This document shows, piece after piece, positions 8,943-18,435 of a stretch of DNA of 64,000 nt. Under the pieces are notes generated by a model, which made no database searches, had not been told where the DNA came from, and was given only the letters and a program-made list of their open reading frames with translations. A program made the translations under genes and the position numbers. Source of the stretch: Salinibaculum sp. SYNS191 (GTDB taxonomy: Archaea > Halobacteriota > Halobacteria > Halobacteriales > Haloarculaceae); contig NZ_CP147838.1 of assembly GCF_037338445.1 (NCBI RefSeq), positions 1,736,001 to 1,800,000 of the forward strand. The letters run 5' to 3'. How positions within the stretch are numbered: position 1 is the stretch's first letter; every line of letters starts with the position of its first letter.

Positions 8943-10358
8943 GTGAGTCGTCTCCGTCACCCTCTCTCGGCGCTCGTCGCCGCCGCTGCCCTCTCAGTTC
9001 CCTGGGTCGCTATCTGGGCGACCGGGGGGGAGCTGGGCGACGTCGGGACCGTCGCCGTCAGCGGCGTCGCGGTGCTCGGTGCCTCCTTTCTGCTGGCCTG
9101 GGCCGCCGAGACGGCCGAGAAGGACGTCCCCCGGGCGTTCGCCATCGCCGTGCTGGCGGTGCTGGCCGTCGCACCGGAGTACGCCGTCGACGCCCTCTAC
9201 GCCTGGAGCGCCGGCTCTGGCGGCGCGACAGCCGAGGCGTGTGCCGGCCTCGCACCGGAGTTCATCGAACGGGTCGGCGAACTCCCGGCCGAGCAGATAA
9301 CCACCGCGCAGGAACGGCTGGCCGCCTCCTGTCACGACGCCAACCTCGCCGTCGCGAACATGACCGGCGCGAACCGCATCCTCATCGGCCTCGGGTGGGC
9401 CGGCATCGCCGTGCTCACGGTGTGGCAGGCCCGCCGCACCGCGGACCCCGCAGTCGAGTACCGCGAGGGCTGGCTCGCCACCCACGTGCGGCTCGACCGC
9501 GACATCGCCACCGAGATTACCTTCCTCTTCGCCGCGACGATGTGGGCCTTCCTCGTCCCGCTGGGCGGGGGCATCGACATCCTCGACATGGTGGTGCTCG
9601 TCGGCCTCTACGTCGTCTACATCGGCATCATCATCCGCGGCGACGTGGAGGCCGGCGAGCAACACGTGGGCGTGCCGGCGTACCTCCAGCAGTTCCCCCG
9701 GCCGCGCCGCGTCGCGACGGTCCTCGCACTCTTTGCCTACTCGGGCTTTCTCATCTTCATCGCCGTCGAGCCCTTCGCCCACGGCCTGGAGGACATCGGG
9801 AAGGCCATCGGCGTCCCCTCCTTCTTCATGATTCAGTGGATTGCGCCGCTGGCCAGCGAGTCGCCCGAACTCATCGTCGTCTCCGTGCTGGTCTACAAGG
9901 CCCGCTCGACGGCCGGGTTCAACGCGCTCATCTCCTCGAAGCTCAACCAGTGGACGCTGCTCATCGGCACGCTCGTCGTCGTCTACTCGCTGGCGCTGGG
10001 CCAGTACGGCACGCTCCCCTTCGACCGGATTCAGTCGGGCGAAATCTGGATTACCGCCGCCCAGTCCTTCTTCGCGCTGGCGCTGCTCGTCGACTTTCGC
10101 ATCTCTGTGCGCGAGGCGCTCGCGCTGTTCGTCCTCTTCGGCTCGCAGGTGCTGCTGGAGTTCGTCTTCCTCAAGATATGGGAGCCGTTCCCCGAACCGA
10201 AGTTCGCGCTCCTGCTCGCCTACACGACCATCTACCTCGTGCTGGGGACCGGGGTGCTCCTCGCCCGCCGGAAGAAGCTCCGTGAACTGTTCCAGATGAC
10301 CGCCGCGACCGTCCGCGACGCCGCCGGACGGGAACCGACACCGGACCACGCCGACTGA
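8943..10358 (+). CDS. Calcium/sodium antiporter-like membrane protein (CaCA family)
   Basis: A polytopic membrane protein of 471 residues with about ten or eleven hydrophobic segments. Two inverted repeats carry the family's alpha motifs in degenerate form: [13 protein letters not shown] with [15 protein letters not shown] in the first half, and [17 protein letters not shown] in the second. The acidic residues in these motifs (APE and SPE) normally bind the transported cation. Ca2+ or Na+ export is therefore likely, but specificity is not resolvable. The start is GTG at 8943, which directly precedes a hydrophobic segment. Its stop overlaps the dtdA start by one base (TGATG), suggesting a two-gene operon. 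Confidence 0.82.
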   Translation: MSRLRHPLSALVAAAALSVPWVAIWATGGELGDVGTVAVSGVAVLGASFLLAWAAETAEKDVPRAFAIAVLAVLAVAPEYAVDALYAWSAGSGGATAEACAGLAPEFIERVGELPAEQITTAQERLAASCHDANLAVANMTGANRILIGLGWAGIAVLTVWQARRTADPAVEYREGWLATHVRLDRDIATEITFLFAATMWAFLVPLGGGIDILDMVVLVGLYVVYIGIIIRGDVEAGEQHVGVPAYLQQFPRPRRVATVLALFAYSGFLIFIAVEPFAHGLEDIGKAIGVPSFFMIQWIAPLASESPELIVVSVLVYKARSTAGFNALISSKLNQWTLLIGTLVVVYSLALGQYGTLPFDRIQSGEIWITAAQSFFALALLVDFRISVREALALFVLFGSQVLLEFVFLKIWEPFPEPKFALLLAYTTIYLVLGTGVLLARRKKLRELFQMTAATVRDAAGREPTPDHAD

Positions 10359-11728
10359 TGCTCGGAATCCTCGTCTCCCGCGCCGACCGCGCCTCGACAC
10401 ACATCGGCGAGCACCTGCTCGACCTGGCCGACTGGGAGGAGGCGGAGGACGACAGCCGGGCCGACGCCGCCGGCGGCGGGACCGTCTACCGGACCGACGG
10501 GGCGGAACTCCGCGAGTTCGACGACCTCCATCTCCACCTTGACCGGCCGGCCGACGCCTACGACGACGTGGACCTGCTCGTCGTCGCCTCGAAACACGCC
10601 GGCGAGACGGGACGGCTACTGACCGCCCACCACACCGGCAACTTCGGGCCGGCCGACCACGGCGGCGCGGACTTCGCGCTCTCGCGGGCCTGCCCGAACG
10701 CCCACGCCCGCGTGCTGGACGCACTGGAAACGCACGCCCCAGAACGCTACGACGTGGGCATGGAGTGTACCCACCACGGCCCGACCGATGTCGGCGCGCC
10801 CTCGATGTTCGTCGAGGTCGGCTCCAGCGAGGCCGAGTGGGAGGACCCGGACGCGGCCCGCGCCGTCGCCCGGGCGATTCTCGACCTGCGCGGGGTCGCC
10901 CCCGACAGCCCGCCCGAGGACGGGGCCGACGACGACCGCCACCGCCGCCACCTCGTCGGTATCGGCGGCGGTCACTACGCCCCGCGCTTCGAGCGCGTCG
11001 TCCGCGAGACGGACTGGGCGGTCGGCCACGTCGCCGCCGACTGGGGAATCGAGGCGATGGGCGACCTCGACAGCCCCGACAGCCGGGCGGTGCTGGCCGC
11101 GGCCTTCGAACAGAGCCGGGCGGCCTACGCGCTGGTCGACGGCGACCGGCCGGACGTGGCCGCGGGCGTCGAGAACGCCGGCGGACGCGTCGTCGGCGAG
11201 ACGTGGGTCCGCGAGACCGACGGCGTGCCGCTGGGGTTCGTCGACCGCGCGGAGGACGCGATTGCGACGGTCGCGGAGGGCCTGCGTTTCGGCGACCCGG
11301 CCGCGGGCTACGACGGGGACTTCTCGGTCGTCGACCTCCCCCGGGAACTGCTCGACGAGGTGAGCGGCATCGACCGCGAGGCGACGCGAGCCGCCGTCGC
11401 GGAGACGGCGCTGGCCTTCGACACCGAACACAACGGGACGCGCGCCAGCGGCCCCGTCGCGCTGGCCGACGCCGCCGACCGCGCGGCGATTATGGCGGGC
11501 TTACTCGACGTTCTCGAACGGCGCTACGACAGCGTCGAACGCGACGGCGACGAGGTAATCGCCCGCACGCAGGCGTTCTCGCCGGAGAAGGCCCGAACGC
11601 TCGGAATCCCGGAGGGACCGGCCTTCGGGAAGCTCTCGAACGGCCAGCCCGTCGAGGTGGACGGGGAGACGATTCCACCCGGGGCCGTGAGCGAGGAACG
11701 GGAACGCCGATTTCCACTGGAGAAATGA
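10358..11728 (+). CDS. dtdA: D-aminoacyl-tRNA deacylase (archaeal DTD2 type)
   Basis: Hydrolyses D-amino acids wrongly attached to tRNA, recycling the tRNA. The 456-residue protein matches the archaeal/plant DtdA (GEK1-like) family. Marker segments are HTGNFGPADHGG near residue 90, HHGPTDVGAPSMFVEVGSSE near residue 135, and GIGGGHYAPRFE near residue 205, whose His residues probably sit in the active site. A C-terminal extension of about 180 residues beyond the core is usual in haloarchaea. Translation should be coupled to the upstream antiporter by the TGATG overlap. Confidence is high because the His-rich motifs are distinctive. Confidence 0.9.
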   Translation: MLGILVSRADRASTHIGEHLLDLADWEEAEDDSRADAAGGGTVYRTDGAELREFDDLHLHLDRPADAYDDVDLLVVASKHAGETGRLLTAHHTGNFGPADHGGADFALSRACPNAHARVLDALETHAPERYDVGMECTHHGPTDVGAPSMFVEVGSSEAEWEDPDAARAVARAILDLRGVAPDSPPEDGADDDRHRRHLVGIGGGHYAPRFERVVRETDWAVGHVAADWGIEAMGDLDSPDSRAVLAAAFEQSRAAYALVDGDRPDVAAGVENAGGRVVGETWVRETDGVPLGFVDRAEDAIATVAEGLRFGDPAAGYDGDFSVVDLPRELLDEVSGIDREATRAAVAETALAFDTEHNGTRASGPVALADAADRAAIMAGLLDVLERRYDSVERDGDEVIARTQAFSPEKARTLGIPEGPAFGKLSNGQPVEVDGETIPPGAVSEERERRFPLEK

Positions 11729-11811
11729 CAATTTTCCAATGACACGTGGCTGACGAGCGTCAGACACAGGGGAAAGCCTATTAGGGGCGCTCTGTTAAGG
11801 GGCTCTTAAAT

Positions 11812-12975
11812 ATGGATTCCATTATCGACGACGCCATCGAGGAGGCCGAGGAGGAACGGGAGCAAGAGGCGTCTACGGGGGACGACGGGGGCGACGAGCC
11901 GACGACGGCCGAGAACCCGTCGACGTCCGGACAGATGACCGACGACGAACTCGCGTCGGTGGTCAAAGACCTCGAAACGAAAATCACCGTCGTCGGCTGT
12001 GGCGGGGCCGGCGGGAACACCGTGACGCGCATGATGGAGGAGGGCATCCACGGCGCGAAACTGGTCGCGGCCAACACCGACGCCCAGCACCTCGCGGACG
12101 AGGTGGAGGCCGACACGAAGATACTCATCGGCAAGAAGCGCACCGGCGGCCGCGGGGCCGGCTCTGTGCCCAAAATCGGCGAGGAGGCCGCCCAGGAGAA
12201 CATCGAGGACATCCAGCAGTCCATCAACGGCTCCGACATGGTGTTCGTCACCGCGGGCCTCGGCGGCGGTACCGGGACCGGCGCAGCGCCCGTCGTCGCA
12301 CAGGCCGCACAGGAAGCGGGCGCGCTGACCATCTCCATCGTGACGATTCCGTTCACGGCGGAGGGCGAACGCCGCCGCGCCAACGCCGACGCCGGCCTGG
12401 AGCGCCTTCGCGCCGTCTCCGACACGGTCATCGTCGTGCCCAACGACCGCCTGCTCGACTACGCGCCGTCGATGCCGCTGCAGGACGCCTTCAAAATCTG
12501 TGACCGCGTCCTGATGCGCTCGGTGAAGGGCATGACCGAACTCATCACCAAGCCCGGCCTGGTCAACGTCGACTTCGCCGACGTTCGCACCATCATGGAG
12601 AACGGCGGCGTCGCCATGATCGGCCTCGGCGAGTCCGACTCCGAGAACAAGGCCCAGGACTCCATCCGCTCGGCGCTGCGCTCGCCACTCCTCGACGTGG
12701 AGTTCGACGGCGCGAACTCCGCGCTCGTCAACGTCGTCGGCGGCCGCGACATGAGCATCGAGGAGGCGGAGGGCGTCGTCGAGGAGATATACGACCGCAT
12801 CGACCCCGACGCGCGCATCATCTGGGGCGCGTCGGTCAACGAGGAGTTCGAGGGCAAGATGGAGACGATGATCGTCGTCACGGGCGTCGAGAGCCCGCAG
12901 ATTTACGGCAAGAGCGAGGCCGAACGCGAGAAGGCCGCCCAGCAACTCGGCGACGACATCGACTACGTCGACTGA
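11812..12975 (+). CDS. ftsZ1: Cell division protein FtsZ, FtsZ1 paralogue
   Basis: Tubulin-family GTPase of 387 residues. After an acidic N-terminal tail of about 50 residues comes the GTP-binding core, with [15 protein letters not shown], the signature loop [13 protein letters not shown] and the T7 loop region [11 protein letters not shown]. FtsZ1 assembles at mid-cell in haloarchaea and acts with FtsZ2 in division. Placement upstream of secE and spt5 is the conserved FtsZ1 neighbourhood as I recall it, so I call FtsZ1 rather than FtsZ2. The ATG at 11812 follows an A/T-rich stretch (gttaaggggctcttaaat) that could contain the promoter. Confidence 0.95.
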   Translation: MDSIIDDAIEEAEEEREQEASTGDDGGDEPTTAENPSTSGQMTDDELASVVKDLETKITVVGCGGAGGNTVTRMMEEGIHGAKLVAANTDAQHLADEVEADTKILIGKKRTGGRGAGSVPKIGEEAAQENIEDIQQSINGSDMVFVTAGLGGGTGTGAAPVVAQAAQEAGALTISIVTIPFTAEGERRRANADAGLERLRAVSDTVIVVPNDRLLDYAPSMPLQDAFKICDRVLMRSVKGMTELITKPGLVNVDFADVRTIMENGGVAMIGLGESDSENKAQDSIRSALRSPLLDVEFDGANSALVNVVGGRDMSIEEAEGVVEEIYDRIDPDARIIWGASVNEEFEGKMETMIVVTGVESPQIYGKSEAEREKAAQQLGDDIDYVD

Positions 12976-13079
12976 CCCGCCGCGTCGCGACGGCCTCCCC
13001 GCCGAGGCGACTGGAATCCATTCTCCGCGCCGCTGACCTGTTCGCCAGGGTTAATTAGCTCGCCTGCCTGTGAGGCTAC

Positions 13080-13550
13080 ATGTCACACGACGAGAACCGG
13101 CGGTCCCTCCTCGGTGGCGCGTCCGGAAGCGACGCGCCCGTCGACGTGTTGCGTCGGGCCGACTTCGGCGTCCTGGGGCTGACGAAGGAGTCGGAGGCGT
13201 ACACGGTCCCGCTGTCCTTCGGCTACGACGACGAACTGACGACGCTGTACTTCCTGCTGGCGTTCGACGAGGGGAGCAAGAAGCGGGAGTGCATGGCGAC
13301 GACGGACGTGGCGAGTTTCGTCGTCGTCGACTCCGAGTTGCCGGACGCGTGGCAGAGCATCCACTTCACGGGGACGCTCGACAGGGTTCCCGAGGAGAAG
13401 ACCGAAGTCGCGTACCAGACGCTCGCGGAGACGGCGGCGTTCCCGGCGCTCTACACCTTCGAGGAGTACGTCGAGGAGAGCACGGCGGAGCAGGAACTCT
13501 ACGGGTTCGACGTCGAGACGGTGAGCGCGCGACAGAATTCGACCGCGTAG
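13080..13550 (+). CDS. Pyridoxamine 5'-phosphate oxidase-like flavin-binding protein
   Basis: A 156-residue single-domain protein. The fold is suggested by ADFGVLGLTKESEAYTVPLS at the N terminus, the strand LTTLYFLLAFDEGSKK, and WQSIHFTGTLDRVPEEK. This pattern is typical of the split-barrel PPOX/FMN-binding family found widely in haloarchaea. Members bind FMN, F420 or heme; the ligand here is not evident. It sits alone between ftsZ1 and secE with gaps of 104 and 155 bases and so probably has its own promoter. Nothing links it to division or secretion except position. Confidence 0.78.
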   Translation: MSHDENRRSLLGGASGSDAPVDVLRRADFGVLGLTKESEAYTVPLSFGYDDELTTLYFLLAFDEGSKKRECMATTDVASFVVVDSELPDAWQSIHFTGTLDRVPEEKTEVAYQTLAETAAFPALYTFEEYVEESTAEQELYGFDVETVSARQNSTA

Positions 13551-13705
13551 CGGCCTCACGGACGGGAAACCCCGCTGCCGGCCTGCACGGGGCAACCAGC
13601 GCCTGTTTTCGCGGGTCGGTCACCGCCAGTGAGACGACCGGGGGTCACTGTCAGGGTCCTCTCCTTGTAGAAAGATAGAAAAGCGCCGAGAGGGTACGAC
13701 GGTGT

Positions 13706-13888
13706 ATGAGAACACCCACGGACCTGAGTTCGTACATCCGCGTGCTCAAACTGGCGAGTACGCCCTCGTGGCAGGAGTTCTCGCAGGTGGCGAAAATCGC
13801 CGGTGCGGGTATCCTCCTGGTCGGATTCATGGGCTTTCTGATCTTCACGGTAATGTTCCTGATGCGATCGCTCGGGGGCATCGCGTGA
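13706..13888 (+). CDS. secE: Preprotein translocase subunit SecE/Sss1
   Basis: A 60-residue protein with an amphipathic N-terminal helix and one C-terminal membrane helix (about residues 34-56, [18 protein letters not shown]). Size and topology are those of the archaeal SecE/Sec61-gamma subunit, which clamps SecY in the translocon. The following gene is spt5, the standard archaeal arrangement, and the stop overlaps its start by one base (TGATG). An A/T-rich stretch (gtagaaagatagaaaa) lies about 40 bases upstream. Confidence 0.92.
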   Translation: MRTPTDLSSYIRVLKLASTPSWQEFSQVAKIAGAGILLVGFMGFLIFTVMFLMRSLGGIA

Positions 13889-14382
13889 TGGCGGGGGATG
13901 TCGACGACTTCGAGGAGAGCGAGGAAGCGGACGACGACCACGACACGAGCATCTTCGCCGTGAAGACGACAGCCAGCCAGGAGCGCACCGTCGCGGACAT
14001 GATAATGAACCGCGAGGAGCCGTCGATTCACGCCGCGCTCGCGCCGGACTCGCTGACCTCCTACGTGATGGTCGAGGCCGACGACGCCAGCGTCTTCGAG
14101 CGCATCCTCGACGAGATTCCCCACTCCCGCGGGGTCGTCCCCGGCGAGTCCGGCCTGGGCGAAGTCGAGCACTTCCTCTCGCCGAAACCCGACGTCGAGG
14201 GCATCGCGGAGGGCGACATCGTCGAACTCATCGCTGGCCCGTTCAAGGGCGAGAAGGCGCAGGTCCAGCGCATCGACGAGGGCAAGGACCAGGTCACCGT
14301 CGAGCTGTACGAGGCGACGGTGCCGATTCCGGTCACCGTGCGCGGTGACCAGATTCGCGTGCTGGACTCCGAAGAGCGGTAA
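13888..14382 (+). CDS. spt5: Transcription elongation factor Spt5 (archaeal NusG)
   Basis: With Spt4, Spt5 binds the RNA polymerase clamp and supports processive elongation. The 164-residue protein has a short acidic extension, the NGN domain (about residues 20-105, [18 protein letters not shown]) and a C-terminal KOW domain (about 110-164, [19 protein letters not shown]). It is translationally coupled to secE. The last 32 codons are present again, diverged, at 14524-14622 downstream. The upstream start MVAGDV-like frame beginning before 13888 was rejected because it overlaps secE deeply. Confidence 0.95.
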   Translation: MAGDVDDFEESEEADDDHDTSIFAVKTTASQERTVADMIMNREEPSIHAALAPDSLTSYVMVEADDASVFERILDEIPHSRGVVPGESGLGEVEHFLSPKPDVEGIAEGDIVELIAGPFKGEKAQVQRIDEGKDQVTVELYEATVPIPVTVRGDQIRVLDSEER

Positions 14383-14430
14383 GTACGCATCCGGCGACGG
14401 AGTCGCCGGTTCACGGGTCCTCACTCCGTT

Positions 14431-14458
14431 TGGACCCGCTTTTTTCGCCCACGTTTTT
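14431..14458 (+). terminator. T-tract terminator after spt5
   Basis: A run of six T at 14440-14445 and a run of five T near 14454-14458 lie 58-76 bases beyond the spt5 stop in an otherwise GC-rich context. T-tracts of this kind are how archaeal RNA polymerase terminates. Confidence 0.55.
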
Positions 14459-14523
14459 CAACGAGGGTGTTCGCAGTGAGCAAAGCGAACGAGGACACCC
14501 GAGGCAGAAAAAGGTGGAGGCGC

Positions 14524-14622
14524 GAGGACCAGGTCACTGTCGAACTGTACGAGGCGACGGCCCCGATTCCGGTCACCGTGCGCGGTGACCAGATTCGCGT
14601 GCTGGATAGCGAGGAGCGCTGA
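14524..14622 (+). pseudogene. Duplicated 3' end of spt5
   Basis: Thirty-two sense codons plus a stop reproduce the Spt5 C terminus, from [18 protein letters not shown] to LDSEER. One replacement (Val to Ala) is clear, and the first codon is Glu where spt5 has Lys. At DNA level the copy differs at many third positions (ACC/ACT, GAG/GAA, GAC TCC GAA against GAT AGC GAG) and ends in TGA instead of TAA. There is no start codon or upstream half. The mostly silent divergence suggests that it came from the spt5 gene of a related haloarchaeon and not from a recent local duplication. It lies next to the lactate permease gene. Confidence 0.85.
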
Positions 14623-14803
14623 ACGCAGTGAGGCGCTCCTCGGAAGACCGAGCGGGGAGTGGAACGACCCGCGAGGACCGGTGGCTCCTCGAACCACGCG
14701 ACCGTCGAAGCCGTGAGCGGACGCCGAAGAGTCGGTGACCGCAGGAACGTACGCGGCTGTTTTCGAGTCGGTTCGGTGACCCAGTGGAGCGACGGGAGAG
14801 CGC

Positions 14804-16501
14804 TCAGGCGACCGAGCCGACGGAATAGACCAGGATCGTGCCGACGAACCCGACAAAGAGTGCGAAGATCACCGTCGGGACGACGGTCTTGCGCATGATG
14901 TCGCCCTCGCGGCCGGAGATGCCGACGACGCCACAGATCGCGGCGACGTTGAGCACCGAGATCATGTTCCCGACCCCGCCGCCAACGTTTTGAATCGCCA
15001 CGGTCAGCGTCGGCGAGATCGAGACGTCGACCGCGGCGTCGTACTGGAGGACGCTAAACAGGATGTCCGAGGTCGTGTTGCTCCCGGTGACGAACGTCCC
15101 CAGCGCGCCGATCCAGGGCGAGACGATCGGGAGCGCGGCCCCGGCGCCTATCGCCAGGGCCTGCGAGAGGGCGGTCATCATCCCGATGAAGCCGGCGGAG
15201 TTGGTGGCCGACTGGATCATCACTTGCGTCAGCGAGACGGCGACTACCAGCGTCAGCGCCGCGGGCGCGACCTGGCGAACCGACTCCCCCCAGGCGTCGA
15301 CCATCTCGCCAGTGTCCATCCTGTGGAGCAATCCAGTGAGGACCGCAACCGGGATGAACGGCATCGTCCCCGGGAGGTAGAGATACGCCAACTCCCAGGA
15401 GAGTTCCGTCCCGAGGATCGAGGACAGGCCCACGGTGAACTGCTGGAGCACCGGAACGAGATCGAAGGTCGGCCAGCGCGTGACAAGCAGGACGCCCCCG
15501 ACCAGCAGGTAGGGCGTCCAGGCCAGCAACACCGGCATCTGCTTTTTCGGCTCCGTCTGGTTGATCTCGCCGAGATTCAGGCCGCCCAGCCACTGTTCGG
15601 ACCAGTGTGACCGGTCGGGGAACGACCACCGGTCGTCCGGGATCAGGATGTCCCGGTCGGCCAGCACGATGCCGACCGCGAAGGCGACGAACCCGGCGGC
15701 GATCGAGGGCAAGGCCGGACCGATGAACCACGCGACGGCCCACTGGGTCAGGCCGGCCGACATCCCGAGGACGGTCGCAAACGGTGCGATCTCCGCGGTT
15801 GGGCGGGCCGCACCCCGCAAGGACCGTTCCCCCTCGTCGCCGAACCAGTAGGTCAGCAGGAAGACGCCGAGCAGTCCCCAGAACACGAACGTCAGCCCGG
15901 TCATCACGCCCGACCAGGCCGACACCAGATCCAGAAACGGACCGAGCGACTGCGAGGCCGGGAGCGTATCGCCGATCACGGCACCGACGCCGCCGATGAT
16001 CGGGGTTCCCGCCGCGCCGAACTGGGGGTTTGGCGCGTTGAAAAACAGGCCAAACACCGCAGCACCCAGCGGAGGAAAGCCCAGCCCGATGAAAAGCGGT
16101 GCCGCGAGCGCGCCGGGCGTGCCGAACCCGGCCGCACCCTCGATGATCGTCTCGAAGCCGAGCCCGATGAGCAACAGCTGGACCCGACGATCCTCCTCGA
16201 TGCCGCGGAAATACCACCGGATCGTGGTGATCGCGCCGCTCAGTTCGAGATAGTTCATCAACAACACGGCACCGAAGACGATGAGGATGATGCTGGATGC
16301 CTGTAACACGCCGTAGATTGCCGCAGCCATCCACCACGTGGGCTCCATTTGCCAGTATGCCAGACCGAGTACCGACGCAAGCACCCAGCCGACTCCCATC
16401 GACTTCGACGCCGACCATCGCAACCCTACGAGCAGGAGAAACGATACAGCGATCGGAACACTCGCCGCAAGTGCCAGGAATACAACATCTACCATGTGCA
16501 C
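14804..16501 (-). CDS. L-lactate permease, LctP/LldP family
   Basis: A 565-residue integral membrane protein with about 13-14 hydrophobic segments, the usual size of the lactate permease family. Recognisable family segments are ETIIEGAAGFGTPGALAAPL, FNAPNPQFGAAGTPIIGG, VSPWIGALGTFVTGSNTTSD and QNVGGGVGNMISVLNVAAICG. It should import lactate or glycolate by proton or sodium symport. A GTG at 16501 and an ATG two codons later are both possible starts. The gene uses more ATC/GATC-containing codons than its neighbours and is flanked by the spt5 fragment on one side and a strongly A/T-rich tract on the other, both signs of acquisition. No lactate dehydrogenase is in the window. Confidence 0.88.
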   Translation of the reverse strand: MHMVDVVFLALAASVPIAVSFLLLVGLRWSASKSMGVGWVLASVLGLAYWQMEPTWWMAAAIYGVLQASSIILIVFGAVLLMNYLELSGAITTIRWYFRGIEEDRRVQLLLIGLGFETIIEGAAGFGTPGALAAPLFIGLGFPPLGAAVFGLFFNAPNPQFGAAGTPIIGGVGAVIGDTLPASQSLGPFLDLVSAWSGVMTGLTFVFWGLLGVFLLTYWFGDEGERSLRGAARPTAEIAPFATVLGMSAGLTQWAVAWFIGPALPSIAAGFVAFAVGIVLADRDILIPDDRWSFPDRSHWSEQWLGGLNLGEINQTEPKKQMPVLLAWTPYLLVGGVLLVTRWPTFDLVPVLQQFTVGLSSILGTELSWELAYLYLPGTMPFIPVAVLTGLLHRMDTGEMVDAWGESVRQVAPAALTLVVAVSLTQVMIQSATNSAGFIGMMTALSQALAIGAGAALPIVSPWIGALGTFVTGSNTTSDILFSVLQYDAAVDVSISPTLTVAIQNVGGGVGNMISVLNVAAICGVVGISGREGDIMRKTVVPTVIFALFVGFVGTILVYSVGSVA

Positions 16502-16744
16502 GTCAATATGATAATAAGCGAGTATATATTCGTCGGTACAGTTTCCTGAAAGCGCAATACAGCAGTTTTGTTTCCCATCTGAAGGAGATTATTGGTTCTC
16601 AGTGGGTAATATGATCTTATATTGTTTATATCATATATTCGTCATTATTTTCCACCGATCGGTCGGGCGGCGGACCACAGCGGACTCTGACAGTGAGCCA
16701 GAGAGAACGCGTCGTATCGCGCCGCCCAGTAGAAAATGGAGCCG
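16502..16744. promoter_or_regulatory. A/T-rich upstream region of lactate permease
   Basis: This is the most A/T-rich tract of the window. It includes gcgagtatatattcg about 20-30 bases upstream of the permease start, a good candidate TATA element read leftwards. An inverted repeat (AATATGAT near 16608 with ATCATATATT near 16630) lies farther upstream. The contrast with the GC-rich surroundings fits an acquired promoter. Confidence 0.5.
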
Positions 16745-17038
16745 TTACTTGCCCTCGATGCGGTCGACGACCTCGCGGATGTCTGCGGCGTCCTCGATGT
16801 CCTCCTTGACGTTCTCGCGGCGGCGGACGTCCGCAGCGCTGGCGTCGTAGGCGCGGACGTACTCCGCCCGCGAGTGCTCGTCGAAGGCGTGGCGGATGGC
16901 GAAGTAGCCATCGGGGACGACCGCACCGCAGACCTTGCACTCGATGCGGTCGTGCTCGGTGGCCTGGTGGACGATGAGGTCCTCGACCCGGTCGAACGTC
17001 GCGCCATCGCCATCGATAGCGCACTCCCAGCGTGCCAT
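16745..17038 (-). CDS. Small zinc-finger protein, unknown function
   Basis: A 97-residue acidic protein with two potential metal sites. The first is WECAIDGDG followed by HQATEH, and the second is IECKVCGAVVPDG followed by RHAFDEH, a CxxC...HxxxxH arrangement like a C2H2 finger. The C-terminal third is a charged helix (AADVRRRENVKEDIEDAADI). It may bind DNA, RNA or protein. The gene is divergent from the PHP-domain gene across 120 bases. No closely related characterised family comes to mind. Confidence 0.7.
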   Translation of the reverse strand: MARWECAIDGDGATFDRVEDLIVHQATEHDRIECKVCGAVVPDGYFAIRHAFDEHSRAEYVRAYDASAADVRRRENVKEDIEDAADIREVVDRIEGK

Positions 17039-17158
17039 TATCGGATGCGATGCCACCCGCCGACATAAACGTTTGTCACGAACCCGTCGGTGAGCGGCCA
17101 CTATCCGGTCGCTTCGGGATAGTAAATCACTACTTTCCGACCGACGGAGCCGAGAGTA

Positions 17159-17914
17159 GTGACGACGACACGCGTGGACATGCACGTGAAGGTGCTGGAC
17201 GAGGGGGTCGTCGAGCGAGCGAAGCGGCGCGGCATCGACGTCCTGGTGTACGCGCCCCACTTCACGCGCTGGCCGACGATTCGCGACCGGGCCGTGGCAC
17301 ACTCCGACGAGGACCTGCTGGTCGTCCCCGGCAGAGAGCTGTTCACCGGCGACTGGCGCTCGCGGCGGCACGTCCTCGCGCTGGACCTCGAACGGCCGAT
17401 TCCCGACTTCGTCACGCTGTCCGGCGCGATGGCCGAACTCGACCGGCAGGACGCCGTCACGCTGGTCCCGCACCCGGGCTTTCTCTCCTTCAGCCTCGAA
17501 CGCGAGCACATCGCGGAGTACCGCGACCACGTCGACGCCATCGAGGTCTACAACCCCAAACACCTGCCCTGGGACAACCGCCGGGCGCAGCGACTGGCCG
17601 GCGAGTTCGACCTGCCACCCTTCACCTCGTCGTACGCCCACCTCCCGCGGACCGTCGGCGAGTGCTGGACGGCGTTCGAGACGGCTATCGAGGACGCCGC
17701 CGACCTGCACGCGGCGCTGCGCGAGGGCGTCGAGCGGACGGTCATGCACCGTCGCGGCCCGCAGCACACGCGCCGGCGCGTCCTGGAGTTCGCCCACATC
17801 GGCTACGAAAACACCTGGAAGAAACTCGACCGGGTCTACCTCTCGGGGACCGAGCCGACTCACCCGGGCCACGTCGCCTACGACGGGGCCTTCGACGACA
17901 TCCGGGTCTACTGA
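17159..17914 (+). CDS. PHP-domain metal-dependent hydrolase-like protein
   Basis: A 251-residue protein with PHP-type features: VDMHVKVLDEG at the N terminus, YAPHFTRWPTI, VVPGRELFTGDWRSRRHVLA, LVPHPGFLS and AIEVYNPKH. These supply the His, Glu and Asp residues that normally bind three metals in PHP phosphoesterases. The usual HxH pair near the N terminus is HVK here, so one ligand may be lost or substituted. The substrate is unknown; relatives include histidinol phosphatase and RNase AM. The start is GTG at 17159. The 3' end overlaps the convergent YdjM-like gene by seven bases. Confidence 0.75.
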   Translation: MTTTRVDMHVKVLDEGVVERAKRRGIDVLVYAPHFTRWPTIRDRAVAHSDEDLLVVPGRELFTGDWRSRRHVLALDLERPIPDFVTLSGAMAELDRQDAVTLVPHPGFLSFSLEREHIAEYRDHVDAIEVYNPKHLPWDNRRAQRLAGEFDLPPFTSSYAHLPRTVGECWTAFETAIEDAADLHAALREGVERTVMHRRGPQHTRRRVLEFAHIGYENTWKKLDRVYLSGTEPTHPGHVAYDGAFDDIRVY

Positions 17915-18399
17915 AGCGCGGGTAGAATCGTCTGCTGTGCTTCGAGGACGACCGGCGCGGCGTACTTCAGCAGGAGGAAGGTCCCGGCGAGTTCGACGGC
18001 CGTCACCGTGAGCATCATGAGGTCGGTGTACTGGCTGTCCACGGGGATACCGAAGGGGACGTCGAACTCCTTGCTCCAGAGCGGGTAAAAGAGCGCGATG
18101 CCCCGCGTCGTCCCGAGCACGTCGAGGACGTAGTGGGTCAGCACACCCAGCCAGACCCACTGGAGGTTGCCGAAGTAGAGCGGGTAGGCACCGACGATAG
18201 CGAGCACGGGGAGGTTGTGCAGCGTCTTGCGGTGCTTGCCGAAGGCGGTGTCGACGTCGGGAAAGAGCGCGCCGAGGACGACGGGGACGAACACCTCGGC
18301 GATGGTCCGGAACGTCTCCACGTCGCCGCTCGGTTCGAGAATGTACCCCAGTCCGATGGCGAGCAACACGGCGTTGAGCACGTGCCCACGTTTGTTCAT
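17908..18399 (-). CDS. YdjM/DUF457-type membrane-bound metal-dependent hydrolase
   Basis: A 163-residue membrane protein with about four hydrophobic segments. Conserved polar motifs fit the YdjM (LexA-regulated, predicted metal-dependent hydrolase) family: NKRGHVLNAVLL at the N terminus, DVDTAFGKHRKTLHN in a loop, and LTHYVLDVLGTTRG. The His/Asp residues probably bind metal at the membrane surface. The start at 18399 was chosen because RGHVLNAV is normally close to the N terminus. It lies downstream of the CinA-like gene on the same strand with a 36-base gap. Confidence 0.75.
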   Translation of the reverse strand: MNKRGHVLNAVLLAIGLGYILEPSGDVETFRTIAEVFVPVVLGALFPDVDTAFGKHRKTLHNLPVLAIVGAYPLYFGNLQWVWLGVLTHYVLDVLGTTRGIALFYPLWSKEFDVPFGIPVDSQYTDLMMLTVTAVELAGTFLLLKYAAPVVLEAQQTILPALQ

Positions 18400-18435
18400 C
18401 AGGAGAGTGCTGGACGGGAACGCGTACAAGCCTTT

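Noticed and set aside
13080..13550. PPOX-like gene as part of the ftsZ1-secE division/secretion operon
   Set aside because: The gaps of 104 and 155 bases and the lack of overlap argue for independent transcription; no functional link is visible.
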